From a virus, in the IMG/VR virus record IMGVR_UViG_3300030103_003222, positions 1-64,000 of that record: a stretch of DNA of 64,000 nt; one strand, written 5' to 3'. The translations under genes and the position numbers were made by a program. Positions 40,873 to 55,800 of this stretch are shown in pieces. The notes under the pieces are model-generated. The model had not been told where the DNA came from, made no database searches, and saw nothing but the letters and a program-made list of their open reading frames with translations. How positions within the stretch are numbered: position 1 is the stretch's first letter; each line of letters opens with the position of its first letter.

Positions 40873-43800
40873 GTGCCCATCATGCTCCAGTCCAATCACG
40901 CGCTGTTGTTTGACGGCGTGACGGATTCGGTCATCATCCCACAGGGGCGCAACAGCCGGGTCGGGGAGAAGTCAGAGCAGGGCGACATCGTTTCGACCAA
41001 CCTGCTTGGTGAAGACCTCAGCGGAGAACGGGGGCAAGGGCTGATTGGCGACTTGTTCGACCGAGGCTTCGCGATTGAGGCGTGGGTCACGCCTGACTGT
41101 GGTGGACGTGTTGTGCAGAAAGACGGTCAGTTTCTCCTAAGCGTTGGTGACGTCGACACGCCCGGACCAGCGGTGTTTGAACTCAACGTGGTAAGCGATG
41201 TTGGGCTTGAGAAGGTCATTCTCCGAACAGCCGTGGAGACAACTGCTGGTTATGACGGCACCGTCTATCCTGTCAACACGTTTGGTGGAGTTGACGATGC
41301 CTTCAATCGCTTCAACAGTGATGATGATGGCACCGCGCTGACGTTGTCGCAGCGTCCGCTTTTGCATCTCGTCGCTGGTGTTCGTGAGGGCAAGGTTGTG
41401 CTTTTCGTCAACGGTGTGTTGATGGCCTCGCAGGAATTGTCACAGGAGTTTGTGCTCAACAGCAGCAACGAGCCAGTCTTCATCGGCGGACACGGCGGGC
41501 AGTTTCGCGGCATTATCGAATCGCTGCACATCTCATCAGCGTTTTCTGATGAGATGACGACCCGCAGTGCACCATTGGTCAGTAGTAGAACGGCCTGTTT
41601 GATGCGCTTTGAAGAGCCGATTTCGCCTATCAGCGGCACCTATACGTTCAGCAGCATCGGTAGTTCCAGCGGTCTTTCAACGCTCAACATCGGCACCACA
41701 ACGGCTGCCTCATTGGCCAGTGCTCTGACAGGAAAGACACAGACATCAGGCACGGTTGATTTCACCAAGACCCCCTATTCGACAGGTGACTACAGCGTCG
41801 TTGACTTCACGACTTCACCGGGCACAAAGCGCACGCACCTTGTCCCCCATGTGCCGTTTAACCTCCTCATCAATCCCGGTGCTGTCAAGCGCAGCACCAT
41901 GAAGCCGAACCAATCTCCGCCTGAGCGCGTCCGGCTGCTCTCAATCGACCTCGGTGCTGGCACAGCACTGGTCAGTAGCGTCCACCTCGATTTCGTCAAC
42001 AGCACGCACGACAGTCGCGATGTCCCGTCGCTGCATGACGGATTGCGACCAGTGCTTCACAGCCGTAGTTCTGCGACGGGCGATGATTACTTCGTCGTCA
42101 TCACTGGTGACAGCCTCATTGAAAACGGCTCAGGGCGCCCCTATCAGCCGCCTCATTTTTCCACTCAGATTGTCGACCGCACAGGTCAGATGGTGCTCGA
42201 TGAGGGGCATTTCGAGCAACACGGTATTGTGTATTCCGACCGCATGGCCACGACAGCAAGTGACAGCGACAACCCGTTCGCTGTGACGTGGCCGAGCACG
42301 CTTGACGCGTCGTTTCAAGTCGGGCACAGCGGACGCCACACGCTAAACCACGTCCAAGGGCACCACTACCTACGTCAGATGGCCGACCCGCAAGAGGAGA
42401 TTCTCGACCAGCGTATTGACGCCGCCGATGTGCTGACGTTGATTTATGACGCAGCATCGAAGGGCATTGACAAGCAGTTCCCGATGAACTCACGCGTCGA
42501 CTATTACCGCGAACTGGGCACTCTACCACTTCTCACCGTCGTTTCTTCTTCCACCGCCTATGAGGAGGTGGATAACGGTTTGACGGGCGCATCTCGCGAC
42601 CTTATCGCCATCGGTGGGCTAAGCGGAGGGTTGAGGTTTGACCCTTCGCCGTTCTTCCTCAAAGGCCCTGTGCCCGAAGATTACGCGAACGTCGATGCCG
42701 AACTGCGCAAGCATCACTTGAGGCCATCAGCGACTTCGCGTATTGCGGTGTTGGAGGTCAGCGGTCTGTCGAGTTACGGCATGTCCCCATACGTTGAGAT
42801 TCACTATAACGCCATTGACCTCACTGGCGCGAGCATGGGCAAGACAGCGCCTATGCTGATGGTGGAGAAGACTATACCAGCGGCCAACACGTTGCTCTCA
42901 GGTTCGACGTATGTGCTTGACGTCATCGAAACTGCGTTGTCATCAGGCGCTACGTTGCACGCTCCCGGTGGCGTCATTTCCTTTGGCGCACCAAGTGACA
43001 GCGCGATGTCCCAGTTCTTTGCTTCAAATACTCTGATGGGTGACAACAGCGAAGGTTTCGAGAGTGACGATGAATTGGATGAGCGGTTCACGCCTCAAAA
43101 TTACTCGACCATCGTTGCCAATCAACCGCGTAAGCCACCTCAAAACATCGCTGCATCGCACACCACAGCAACCCATGAGTCGCAGTTCAACAGGCTTGTG
43201 ATACAGCAAATCGACGCCCCAACCGAGACGTTCACCAATCGTCGTGCTGTCCACACTGACCACACCTCTCCAAGCAACGGTCAGTTCGACGTTGGGCGCA
43301 CAGCAAGCGCGAGCAACGTGCACGAGATGTTCGACATCATCGACAACCACGCTGTGCTCTCTCCAAACGTCAAAGCGCGGTATTTCGTTCAGCCCTCAAA
43401 TCGCACGCGCACGCGACAACTGACGTATGCCCGTGGCGCTTTCACTCGTCCTGACGACTTCAACGTGGCCAAGGTCATGTTGCTTATGTCCCCCATGCGA
43501 CTCCGCTCTGTCGCTGAAGATGAGAGCGATGAGGGTAGCCGCGCCACCATTGTTCGCTGCGTGGGTATGAACGCTGACGCGATGACCCGTGATGTCAGTG
43601 AGATTGGCTCAGGTAGCCCCAACTCGCATGTCGTCAAGGAAATTGAGCCAAACGCACCCGTCGTCACTGTGACGCTCGGTGGGGTTGGTCAAGGAGCCTA
43701 TGACACCAAACCTACGTTCGACCCAAGCCCAATGGCTCGTCTGCCCTACAGCACGAGGCGTGGTTATTCGGTGTATGCGACTTCGGCTCGTGTTGATTTG

Positions 43801-46800
43801 AGCGCTTCGCCACAGAACTTCCTGAACGTCGTGGCGCTCAACAACGACACAGACGACCTCAAAACTTGGGCGACATACCCCTTCCCGAAGAAGGGACGCA
43901 TCTATCTGAAGACGGGCGCCAGTGCAGAATACGCCAACAAAACGGGTGTCTCGTTCCACTTCGCCAACGCTTCAATCGGCAGTGGCACCTACGTCTTGTC
44001 CGATGGGCGCGAGGTGGCATCGTTCCACGAATGGGTCGTTGGCTCGGGCCTCATCCCTCAAGCATCTTCTCTGTCGGGCACGAACAGCGATGTCTACCCA
44101 CTGGGCGAGGTCATCCTTGGCGACGGTCACTTCTTTGCTGAGAATGCCGCAGACGATGGCACGACAGTCAACGACCGTATGTTCCAGTCCATGGATAACG
44201 TCACGCACGATTATCAGTTGGGCACGCAGTTTGCCAGCACCCGTGCGTTGGTGGAGATTCCGCTGTTCAACGCGCAGTTTTTTGAGAACGTGAGCGAGGG
44301 CGTTCTACCCGGTCCCGATAACTCGTTGAAACTCCACGTCGACCCGACCATGACGGCGCACACGTGGAATCCGTCACCAGTCGGTCGCCGCTTCCCTGAG
44401 AAGGCACCAAGCGACCGCTCCGCCCGTGGTGCCTACGCCTATGCTGCCGAGAACTCGGAGCAAGTGCGTGGTGCGACTATCATCCACAAAGCGGAGATTG
44501 TCAGCGGCAAATACCGACTATACGTCGACAAGCCGGAAATCTTCCCTGCAGCCGTCACGTCGGCAGGTGCGTTCTCTTACGTCACCAACGTCGTGCGCTA
44601 CCGCCGTGCCTTCCTCAGCAACGGTGAGTGGGTTATCTATGAGAACGACCCGGCTGCGAATGGTTTTCTCCGATTTGAGGACGAAGACTGGTCTACGTCT
44701 GAGAACTTCCTGCGCGACTACGAGGTAGGACACTCGCTGATGACGGCGGGCGGTTATGAGTCTGAAGCACTCGTGCCAATGGAGAGTGACATCCTCACCT
44801 CGTCCTCAGCCATGGAGCGGCGCAGCGAATATTACCACGACTCTGCAAGCGTCAAGACACAGGGTGGCAACGTCGATTACGGGCTACGCCAATACGTCAG
44901 CGCTGTTGAGTTCAAGGCCGGTCCAAAGTCAAACCCACACGCAAATCGAACGGTGGCTAAACGTGCCAGTGGGACTGTGCTGTCGGTCACGCCGCTGGGC
45001 ACAACGGCAAATTTCGGTGGCCTCGTTCTGCTGACGTTCTCCGAAGAGGACTTCGCAAAGTTCCCCAAGGTGCCCGTGCCTACCGACACGAACAATCTCA
45101 TCACATTCACGACTGGCGACTACCACTACGAACTAACGGTGCCGTCGCCCGACGGTAGCATTCGTCGCTTCATCTATTGGGGCAGTGCGGCGAACGTAGG
45201 ATTGCGGTCATCCGACATGACGCCTGAAAATCTCGGCACGTCAATCGTTGTGCAGCCTGTTTTCACGGCATTGGCTGCGACGACACCAAACTACCTACTC
45301 GCAACATCAGCCGACTTCATCGCGGGTGAAAAGGCCACGCTCACCAAGCGTTCGTTTGACATTGGCTTCAGCGTGAACCCAGTCGATGTTGCCTTAGAAA
45401 CCACACTCAACATCAGCGACTCATTCCGACCGGGTGGCACAGGTGTTCGGAAATCATGGACAGTCGCAAACGTCGCATCGACGAGCAGCATGACTGTGAC
45501 TAACACCAGTTCGCTGTTCCTACAGTCCAACACCTTGGGGCTGACAGTGAAAGTCAACGACTACCTCTACGCTGAAACCAACACCGGTAGCGCTGTGACC
45601 GTAGTGCGCTACCTTGGTCGAGTGACGGCGATTGCTGACTATTCGGCTTCATCCTCTCTACCTCTCACCATCACGCTCGATGGCAGCATGACGTCAGCCA
45701 CGCAATCCAACATCAACAGCGAGATTGCAGGTGGAAGCCTCACCATCCACCTCAGAGTCGGATGTCACGACGTGATGAAGAATGACGATGAGGCTGTGCT
45801 CAACCGTCAGTGGCTGTCTCCATATGCGCAGGGTGGTCTGCGCCATGGGGACACCGTGTGGGCGAACATGACGTATAACAACCCGCACGCCGTAGAGGGT
45901 ATGTTCGCCAAGAGCCGTGGTGTCTTCAACGAAGCCTTGGTGTGGACCGGCTTCAACGACGGCGACGGCTCTTTGACAACCAGCGCACGCACAAGCATTC
46001 CGCTTGAGAACTTCTTGATTGGTGACTCTTGCCTTGAGACAGCGCAGAATTATGCGCAGCACGTCAACAAGACAATTGAACTGAACTACACCAATCTCGG
46101 CTTGTCGACCGACCTTGCACCCAAGGTCGCGTTTGTCGACCCTTACCTTGCCAACGAAGAGCACGCTCGGGTGTTGCTCTACGACGTGGCGCACGACCGA
46201 GAGTTCGTCGCTTTCCAAGACCTACACATGCAAGTGCAAACCAGCGCCAAAGTGGCAGAGATTGGTTGGCAGCGCGAGTTCACAGCCACCAATATTGTTG
46301 ACTCCAGCACGGAGATTGACCTTGTGCCTTATTCGATTGGCTTTAACGGAGCCAGTCAACACGCCTTCCTGACGCAAATTGACGTTGCCGCTGGCTTCCT
46401 TTCGCAGAACAAATACGCACGCTCGACAATTCGTTCTCGCTTCATGGAGAGCGCCTATGCCCACGACATCGCGAATCACGTCGCAATATCGCTGCTCAAC
46501 CCCATCGCAAGTGGGACTGCGCCGACAAACATCGTCCGTAGCCTGACCAACGTGACGCGTATCGCTCAGTTTGGCAAGGCGCATGGACACTTTGTGCACA
46601 CTGGCTACCACAAGGCAGGCCCATTCGGCAACCGCTCGCTTGGTGACAGCATTCTCCCACGCACCACAGATGGCTCTGCTATTCCGTATTGGGCTGACAA
46701 GATGCACACCTACACGCGCACGTCATTCAGCGACACGGGTAGTTTCTTGCTCAAACTACGTGAGCATCGAGAGAGCGTCACAGGTGCATCTTTCCGCGAC

Positions 46801-49800
46801 CCATCCACTTTGTTCGATACACCCGATGGCACGCGAGTCGTGCCTGCATTCCTTGCTCTCAAGGGCATTCGCTCAGAGGCACTCAGCCTCACCACACATG
46901 ACGAGGCTCGCTTGCAGCATCTGAAGCAGTGGACTGACATGGACTTTACGCGACGTTTGACCATCGACCTTGGTGAAGTCGGTGCGCGTATTGGTGGGAC
47001 AAGCATCCTCGCGGCTGCGAACGAGGTAGTGCGTCTCATCAATCAGGCCGGTGCAAAGCAAGGTCGCACACATGCACGTCGTCCATCCGAGCAATACCCC
47101 GGTGAATCAGAATCACTCGATTTGACTCGCGTTGGCGCTCGTGCTGCCGATGGCATACGTGACCCAGCGTCCTCGCACATCAACGCCGATTTCGCAGCGA
47201 CTGGTTCGACCCATGACCCTGCGGTATGGTGGGACGAAGACAAGGCGTTCGAGTCGCATGACAAGGGCACACACATGGGCTATGTGCGCGCTCACATCGG
47301 ACGTATCGTGCAGGACACCAACGGCAACGAAGGCTTCAGCATCGTTGTTCACAGCACAGTGCCCGGTGCGACTGGGCGAAACTTCTGTGTATGGCTCGAC
47401 AACAGCAAAGGTCAATCGCGCTACACGCCGAAGTTCCTGATTGGTCACGGTGGACGTTATCGCACGTTCTGGTGCCAACCCGATGAACTCAGTGGAGAGA
47501 ACATGCACCCCGCGCCGATGCCGCTTAATAAGCACGGTCGTCCGTTTGCACCAGTCACCACCCTGCAAGGCTATGTTGTTCCTGACGACAGCGGTGTTGA
47601 GTTCAAAGCGAGCAGCGACTTTGCACCCCGTGGTGATGAAACCTCTGACCCAGTTATGCGCGCCGTCTCTATGGCCACTGGCTCAGGACAGTCGCATAAC
47701 ACAGTGAACACAGAATCACTGGAGGTCGAGGGCTTCAACACGTCCTACGTCACAGGTCTGCGCACGGGAACCAACGCGGTCGCTCGCGTCAATTTTGGCG
47801 GACTTGCCGCTTCCGGTGTTCCGGGCTTTGCTCCTGACGCCGGTAAGTGGGGTTTCGGTCGCAAGGGCGATGTGCGAATCGCTGAACGCTATGGTCCAGC
47901 CAAAGACACCAGTGCTTCATCGACTGCTGCAACGACCTATTCCAGTTATGTGCCCTCTACTGATGTGCGCGAAGAAGCCATCGGTAATGCACCGCTCTAT
48001 GCTTTCCGTTTCATTGACCATCGTGGTGTCGGACACGGCATTCGCTTCATCTACCGTAGCATGGGAGAGTCATTCGCTTTAGACGAAACACTATTGCCGT
48101 CAACGATTGATGATGAAATTGCAGTCTTCATTGACGACCGAGACGTTGGGCAAGGCGGCTTCACCATCGGCAAGCACATGCACGGTATTGGTGATGCTAC
48201 GGGCCGTTTTGGCGCAGCGGGAACCAACACGTCGCTCATGTCGTGGAGGGGGAACCGTTGGAACCCCGTGCCTTCGCCAAGCGCCGCGTATGACTGCAAC
48301 GCAGCCTACGATTCATCAAGCAACAAAATCACTGTCACGCTACAGGCTCCGTATAACGCGTGCCCTCATTTCGACGTCCTCGGCTACATGGGCTTCCCGC
48401 TAAGCCAAGGTTTGCTCCAACTCTCTGACCCGTTTGTGGATAGCAGCATGAACGGTAGCCAAGGCCACGTTTTTTCCTACACTCACCGCACACGAGAGGG
48501 AAGCAGCGGCACACACGTCTTCCACGGCATCCAAGGCTCGACATTTACACCGAGTCACACGCACTCAGGCGGCTCAGTTTCAGCAAACTCTTCGTCAGTG
48601 TTCGGAACTGGGAGCATCAACATTCGCGCACTCATTTCTTCGACGGTCAATTGGACGACGCTTGTGACCGACGAACTGCTTGCTGCCATCACAGCCGCAG
48701 CCATCAACCTTGCAGACCCTAACGTCGATGAGGGCGTGCCCTTTGACTGCCGCGACATGTTCGCTTCAGATGGGCGGACATTTGGTGAGTGGGGTGTGGC
48801 GGAGGACGCTATTCGCATTCGTGCGTTCAACACCGCTGGTGGCGGCATCCGACCCCTTTCGGACTTTTTTTCTGCGTCTCTGCATCGAGACTTTGCCATT
48901 CAGTCTGCTCACGTTGAGTTTGGTGACATTGAGGAAATCGAAGTCGACAATGGTGGCATTAGCCTCCCCAGCACTTCACGCGCTGCGACTGACGCCAGCA
49001 TTGACAACGGTTTGAGGGCAGAGTGTGGGTATTTGCCATTCACCGTTCTGCAAGTCTTCACCAAGAGCAAGGGTAGCAACAGCAATACAGCCTCACCAGT
49101 TCTCGTTGACTCTCGCAACAACCCGGTAGACCCTGACGAATGGCACCGTCGACTTATCGGCTACACTTTCACTGCAAACGCGGGGGACCATGTTCTACCG
49201 CGCGTCGACAACCCATCGGTCCTTCTATTGGCTGCCGAAGTGACCAGCGACCCAATTCAACTGACCACGAATCAGGTGTGGCACTTTGCTCAACCTGCCG
49301 GTGAAGAAGGCACAAGCATCAGCAGCAAGACCAAGATTGCATCTTTTGGTAGTGTGAGCAACCTGCATGTGCAGAATGGTGACGTCTTGGTGACAAGTCA
49401 AAACGGTGCCAACAGCAAGACGCATCTTTCACTGGTGACTGGCACGAAGACCTCAACTTTCCCTGCAAGTGACCCTGCCAGCAACGCTGTAGCGCAGCGC
49501 TTTGGTGACACTGCGCGAGCATTCCGCACTGCTGGGAGCCGCGTCTTGGGTAGCGTGTTCTCTCGTCCCATGCTCTTCTTCCGTGGTGGGCGCGACAGCA
49601 TCGACCACTCAGTGCCACTGTTCTTCGGCGGTGGTTTCAGTGGCGTCACACTCGACATCAACGACGGCACCAAGAACGACTACAGCGAGTTCTTCACTCA
49701 TCCATACGCGGCTGGACCAACCGGTGTCGCTGGTGTGCAGCACGCCAACGAGTTCCTCTCGTCCTACTCAATGCTCGACTGCAACGCTATGATGGCGTTT

Positions 49801-52800
49801 TTCCCCGGCACCCCGCTTTTGAACCAACATCGCGGCAACATCAATCCGCCGTTCTTCAACTCTGAAAACATGCTAACGCCTGACCTGAAACGCGGCACGC
49901 AGGGGCATCACAGCGACTACCCTGCCCCGTATTCAAGCGGTGTTAAGGTCCAAGTGCCAATTCCATTGGTGTTGCGTTTCGCACACCCCACTGCTCGATA
50001 CAGCGACCACAGTGGGACCACAGATAGCAAAACCACCTACCTGATTTTCGGTCCCGGTCAAGCCTTCCCATTCACGGCTCAAACCGCTACCCCAGACAAC
50101 AGCAGCGAACCACATCCCGGTCGTGCTTTGACTGTCGGCAACACATGGTCGAAGGTGCCAACACACACCAGCGGTAAGCAGTTCCTGCACAACCACATTA
50201 CCAATTCAACCGTCGGTTTCCTTCCCGAACTTCACTCCACGCAGGTCAACCGCTACCGGACACACTGGCGACAAACGATGAACTGGGAGCCTGCGCAGGG
50301 CAAGTCCAATGCCACGCGATTGTTTCAGCGTCCTGAGTCCGGCCGTTTCTATGGTGAGATGTTCACGTCAAACGGCGTGCTCAACAGCACCTCACTCGCT
50401 GACTACAGAACCGCTCATCCACTTCGGCATGCTGTGTTTATGGGATTCGGTATGGCCAGCAATTCTGATTGGTGTTTCCACATGGACGGCGGTTATCACC
50501 CCGGTGGCTCGTGGTTGGACAATCAACTGACGTTCAATCCACCACACCCCAACGACAACAGCCGCGTAGCAAAAAGCGGCGTGGCTGGTAACGAACTACA
50601 CCCAAGCGCATTCCGCGTAGCAGCGCCGTTGGCCAACCGGGTGCTCTACGGCTCATCTGCATCTTTTGCCAGCGACACCATCGAGAGCGACGACGTCGAA
50701 CTCGAATACATCGCTGTCGACGCCACGAAATGTCAGAATGGGGAGGAAATGGCTGCCCTGCTCGGCTCTGCCATCAACTCATTCCCCGGTGCTGGTGCAC
50801 TGAAGGCTATGGGTGGGACGTTCCTACCCAGCATGGGGACCAGCAACCGGCAAGACCGCTACGGTTGGGTCGAAGTCACGGGAGTTGTCGCCTATTTCCT
50901 CAGTGGAGAAGACACGGCTGCGAACGTCAAGACCAACGCCATCAAGGACAACTTCATGACGCTGGCCTTTTCCAGTCAGATTTTGGCTGAGCAAGTTCCT
51001 GAAAGCGGTTGGTTGCGAACAAGTGCCGACTTTGACAACGGGGTAGACAGCAACAGCGATTCTGCTGCTTTCGCACCCTATCACAGTCGAATCGTCAAAC
51101 TTGACACGAGTTCGAGCCAATACCACGTCACCTTCTATCTCGGTAGCAATCGCATCGCTGGTTCAAAGGCCTTTGAGTCGCTTAAGACGTGGAAGGACTA
51201 CCTCGACACAGGTGTTGCTGCAGGCAATGAGGTTGTTCCCAATGTAAGCAGTGCAACCAAGGTCTACGTGTGGACCAAAGCAGGTGTGCACCGATGGGAC
51301 AACTCGGGTCGGCTTGAGGGCTATTCGCAAGTGCACTTCAGCGGCTTGGTCGACGCCATCGACAGAACGCGGCCAGTTGGGCTACCGGGTTGGCACGGTG
51401 AACGCTATTCTTACCTGAACACGTTGGCCGTGTCCGGCGCGTATTCTGCCGGCCTTGGTGCATGGCACCCATCCCTCGGCTTCTCTCCGTTCGGAGGTAG
51501 CATGGGTTGCGCGTCTGTGCTTGGTCACTTGCCTCACATCGCTCCCATGCCCAACAGTCCCGAAAGTGGTTTGCCCAACGACGGGAGCAACGGTGCTGCC
51601 GACTTCCCCGATGCCGACACACCCAATGGCCCGAACTATGACGCTGACGACGACGGCGACCAATCCTACAGCGCGAGTTTCGTTGACGGTAGTGGTAACA
51701 ATAGCCCACCACTCACCACGTTTGACGAAAACGTGCACAAGGACTTACAGCACGCTCAAGGCGTATATGCCCGAGCCATGTTGGTCGTCGCTCACGAGTC
51801 AGAACTGGCTTTGGTGGCCAAGCGCGACCGTGACGGTATCAAGTGCGTTGGTGACTGGTTGCGCTCCAAAGATGCGAGCAGCATCACGTTGGCCGGCACA
51901 ACACGTTGGGACGACCGGATTCACGGTCAGGACCGGTTTATCGCAACAGCAAACGCAGGTCCCAACATTGAGGCTCTCATCGTTGATGACACGGCTTTGC
52001 CAACGGTAAGCAGCCCTACAGCAGCCAGTGGTTTGGTGGCCTCACCGTTCAACGCTGAGTTCTTCTTGCACACGGCCGTTTCAGCAGACACTGAACTCGA
52101 AAATGCCGAGCCGTGCCGCAAACCAACTGGTGACTTGTTCCTCGACATTGACAAGAGCATCGGCTCTTTCTATTCCGCAAGCGCTGGCGCGCAGCGCAAC
52201 ATCATGGACCATTTCTATGAGGCAGGGAGCAACAACCCAATGGGTGGTTTGTGGGGCGGTAATACGCAGAAAAACTCCTACTGGATGGGTGACGTCAACG
52301 GTTATGAGATGTTCAAGCGTTCGCCGGCCAAGAACTTCAGCATCGAGCACATCGTGTGGAAGCGCATGGACGGAGGTAGCCTGTCGCTACCCGCCATGAA
52401 CGCGCGTGGGCTTGGTGCTGTGCCATGGGTCAGTCGCGTTGACGGTAGCAACGCCTACACGACCGGTGAGAAATTGCTCGGTAACGTGCGCTTCTCGTTT
52501 GAGACGACGAACTCAGCGATGATGCCAATTATGCGAGCGCATGAACTCGGCCATCCTCAATTGGCTGTTGACCCACCTGTCGAACTCCGTGATGTGTTGG
52601 AAATCCCCAACGAAGAAATGCAGTTTGACGACATGGTCGTTGTCGATGACACGGGACAATCGCATACGTTGAACGGTGGTTCACCGCTGGGTGTCGTCAT
52701 TCGCGCCTTCCGCTCCAGCGGTGAACGACTCGCAAGTGGCCTCGCCCCATCTGTTGCAGGTGCTGGGCTTGAGCCAAACATGACCATCCGGCTACCCGAC

Positions 52801-55800
52801 TCCAACGCGATTCCCGGCAACATTCTTGTTCGCAGTGGTTTTGACCGTGTGCAAGCCTATCAGACAGAAACCATGGGCGACGGGGGTATGATGAGCAACC
52901 CACAGGGCCTCGGTCAACTGTTTGATGGTTTGACTGGGCCGTTCGGCGCACCTGTGTTGTCTGAAGCAGGGTGGGAACACATCGACAAGGCAGGATTGGA
53001 CAGCACCAGCAGCAAATGGGATGCAGCGACGAGCGACAAACCTCTGAGCAGCGCGTATGAACTTCACGACCGCACTCTGTTTTTCCACGTCACGAAGATG
53101 GGACACAGTCACACCGACCGCTACCCAACGACCTACACGCACAGCGGAGGTCTGCAAAATCAAGCGCTAACGGTGTCTTCGTATGCGAGCAGCACTGCGA
53201 TTTTGACCGCGTCCGCATCAATCACGACTGCGATTTTTGACGCCGACTTCGCCACGAAGGAAGTCATGGACGAAGGGTCGGGTAAGCGACGTAGGTTCCT
53301 ACGTCTCGCCACCGCAACAGACAGCGTCGTCGTTTCCTACACAGGCATCAGTGGGGCTACGTTCACAGGAGTGGTTGGTGACATTGACTTCGACCAGTTC
53401 TTGCTCGACAACCCACCCGCTTCGTCCACCATCAACGTCACTCCGTCCTATTACGTGCCTGCTGGTAGCACCCGTTTCTTTGCAGCACGACGTTTGCGTG
53501 ACCACGCGGAGGTCAGCGGTAACAGCCCCGACATGGCGCACACGCACTACTTGAACGGGAACGCTGACACGACAGGCTATGCCCGCTATAGCGTGCCGCG
53601 TATGACCCCCATGCCCTACCCACGTATGGGCCACCATTTCGTCAACGCCACCATGCCGATGCTACCCGGACACTGGGCACACCCTGCCTATCAGGGCCTC
53701 TATTCAGGACATGAAGCGGAGCGACGTGCAACGTTGCGCGACCCTGACTACATTCGTCTGTTGGACCATACCGACCTTGACGACGCCACCTTCGACAGCA
53801 ACGTCTCAGACTACCTCCACCCCCTCAATCCGCAAATCCGCATTGGGAGTCTGACCGCTACACCAAGCGGACCCAGCGATATTCACGGTGGTGCCTTCAC
53901 TTTGATGTTTGAGACGAAGGTGCGCTTCGACGGCTACGGTGTTCTTGCCTCAAAGGGCACGGCAGGGGACATGAACAAGTTAGGAGGTCACTCGATTGTG
54001 TTGGAGGCTGGTGGAAACTACACGCAAGACGGTCACTTCCCTGACCCCGCTGAGGTCGGTGCCTACCAGATTGTCATTCAACCCAATCTACACGAGACAC
54101 AGATTGCTGGTTTCCATCACAACAACAGCACGACTACCGCTTTGCCAAACGGTAGCAAGCGTGCGCTCACAGCCCAGCAGATTCACCTCGTGGTCGGTAT
54201 CAAATATGACAGTGAGCGAGGTGGCTCGCCCATTGGTGGAGCAACGCTAATTCTTGCCGAGGCGACGTTGGCTGACGTGAGAGGTTGTGAAATCTTCGTG
54301 AATGAGGTCATCCTCGACCACGACCCCGACCACGGTAGTCACTTCACAAACATCCCACCGATGCTGCTCTATAACCCACTGGGTGTGCAGGGCAGCGAAT
54401 CCCCGACATTCACACGTCGAACTCAACCGTATCATCCGGGCATGTTTGAGGACAGCACGCCCGGACACACGCTAAACATCCCGTGGTGGAGCATTTTCCA
54501 CAAAGTGGCACCTGACGACTCCTCGTCTACCGGTTTCAGGCATTTGGCGCTTTATCGCATTGACAACTTCTACCAGTTCTGCCGAGCGTCATCGGGCGCA
54601 GTGGCAGCACAACTGACGCTGGCTGGCTATCCCTCCATCAGTCCCGACATCTATTCTGACGTGATGGCTAACGTCTCACTCAGTCCTAAGTGCACCGTTA
54701 CCGGTAGCGGCTCGGGCTACATCGAGGTTGACGATGCGTCGTTCTTCCCGAACAAACCAGCCTATGGGGAGCGTCTGCACTACGTTGACGCAAGTGGGAA
54801 TGACAAGTTCATCACCTACACTCAACGTAGCGGCACGACGGCGAATGCGGCGACGATGAACCAACCTGACCGCTTCGTCACCAGTGCAAGTTCACCCGGT
54901 GACGGAACGGTTCTGCGGTTGACGCGACCTTACAGTGAGCGCATGACCGACACGCTGTTCACTCATTCCAAGAGCAGTGTGTTGACGCGCATCATGCCGC
55001 AAATGTTGCCGGGTTCACGCGACACGAACAGCCTCTATACGGCTGACGCGTTCTTGTGCATGTGGCACCACAACCTCGGTCGTCCTCACACGTTCTATTC
55101 CGACAGTCCGAGGACATGGGGTGGCACAACAACAGACCGCGCTATCAACAAAGCAGCGTATAACGGCATGCCCGAGCACTTCGAGACTGTCCATTACCAC
55201 GCGGTGAACTACGCGGCAAGCCATGGCCCGTTCCATCTTGACTTCAAGACGCCCAAACCCGCGCAGCACTTGTCAGGCACCTTCAGTTCGGTCAGCGGTT
55301 CACCCTCTACACTGGTGTTTGGTGCAGACGTTTCAGGCGACGGTTTGGTCGGTAAGGTGCTGTTCACCGATGGGCGAGTCATTGGAACGGTTGCATCTGT
55401 TTCAACCACCGACGTCACGTTGACCGGTGACATCCTCTACACCCCCGCTGCTTCAACGACCGTCTACGTCGGTGCAGATGGTTCGGTTGACACGGCGGCC
55501 AACATTCACGCCATGACCGGTTATCAGGCTCAGGGTGGCACTTCAACGATGCTGACTCATTACTGGCCGTGCGGTAGTCGAGGTGGGCCGCTGGTCAGCC
55601 GACTCGACGGCTATGCGGCTTGGGCTGCCGGGTGGCATGTGCCTCGCCAATATTCATCCGGTGGCGGTAAGCACTGGGTCGATGATGACGACAGCGGCTC
55701 ATATTCTGTTTCAAGCGGCTTGAGTGACGGCTCGTTGGTTGCGTCTCGCACCTATCCGTTTGGCTATCGCTTTGGCCTACGCCAACCGTGGAATCGACCG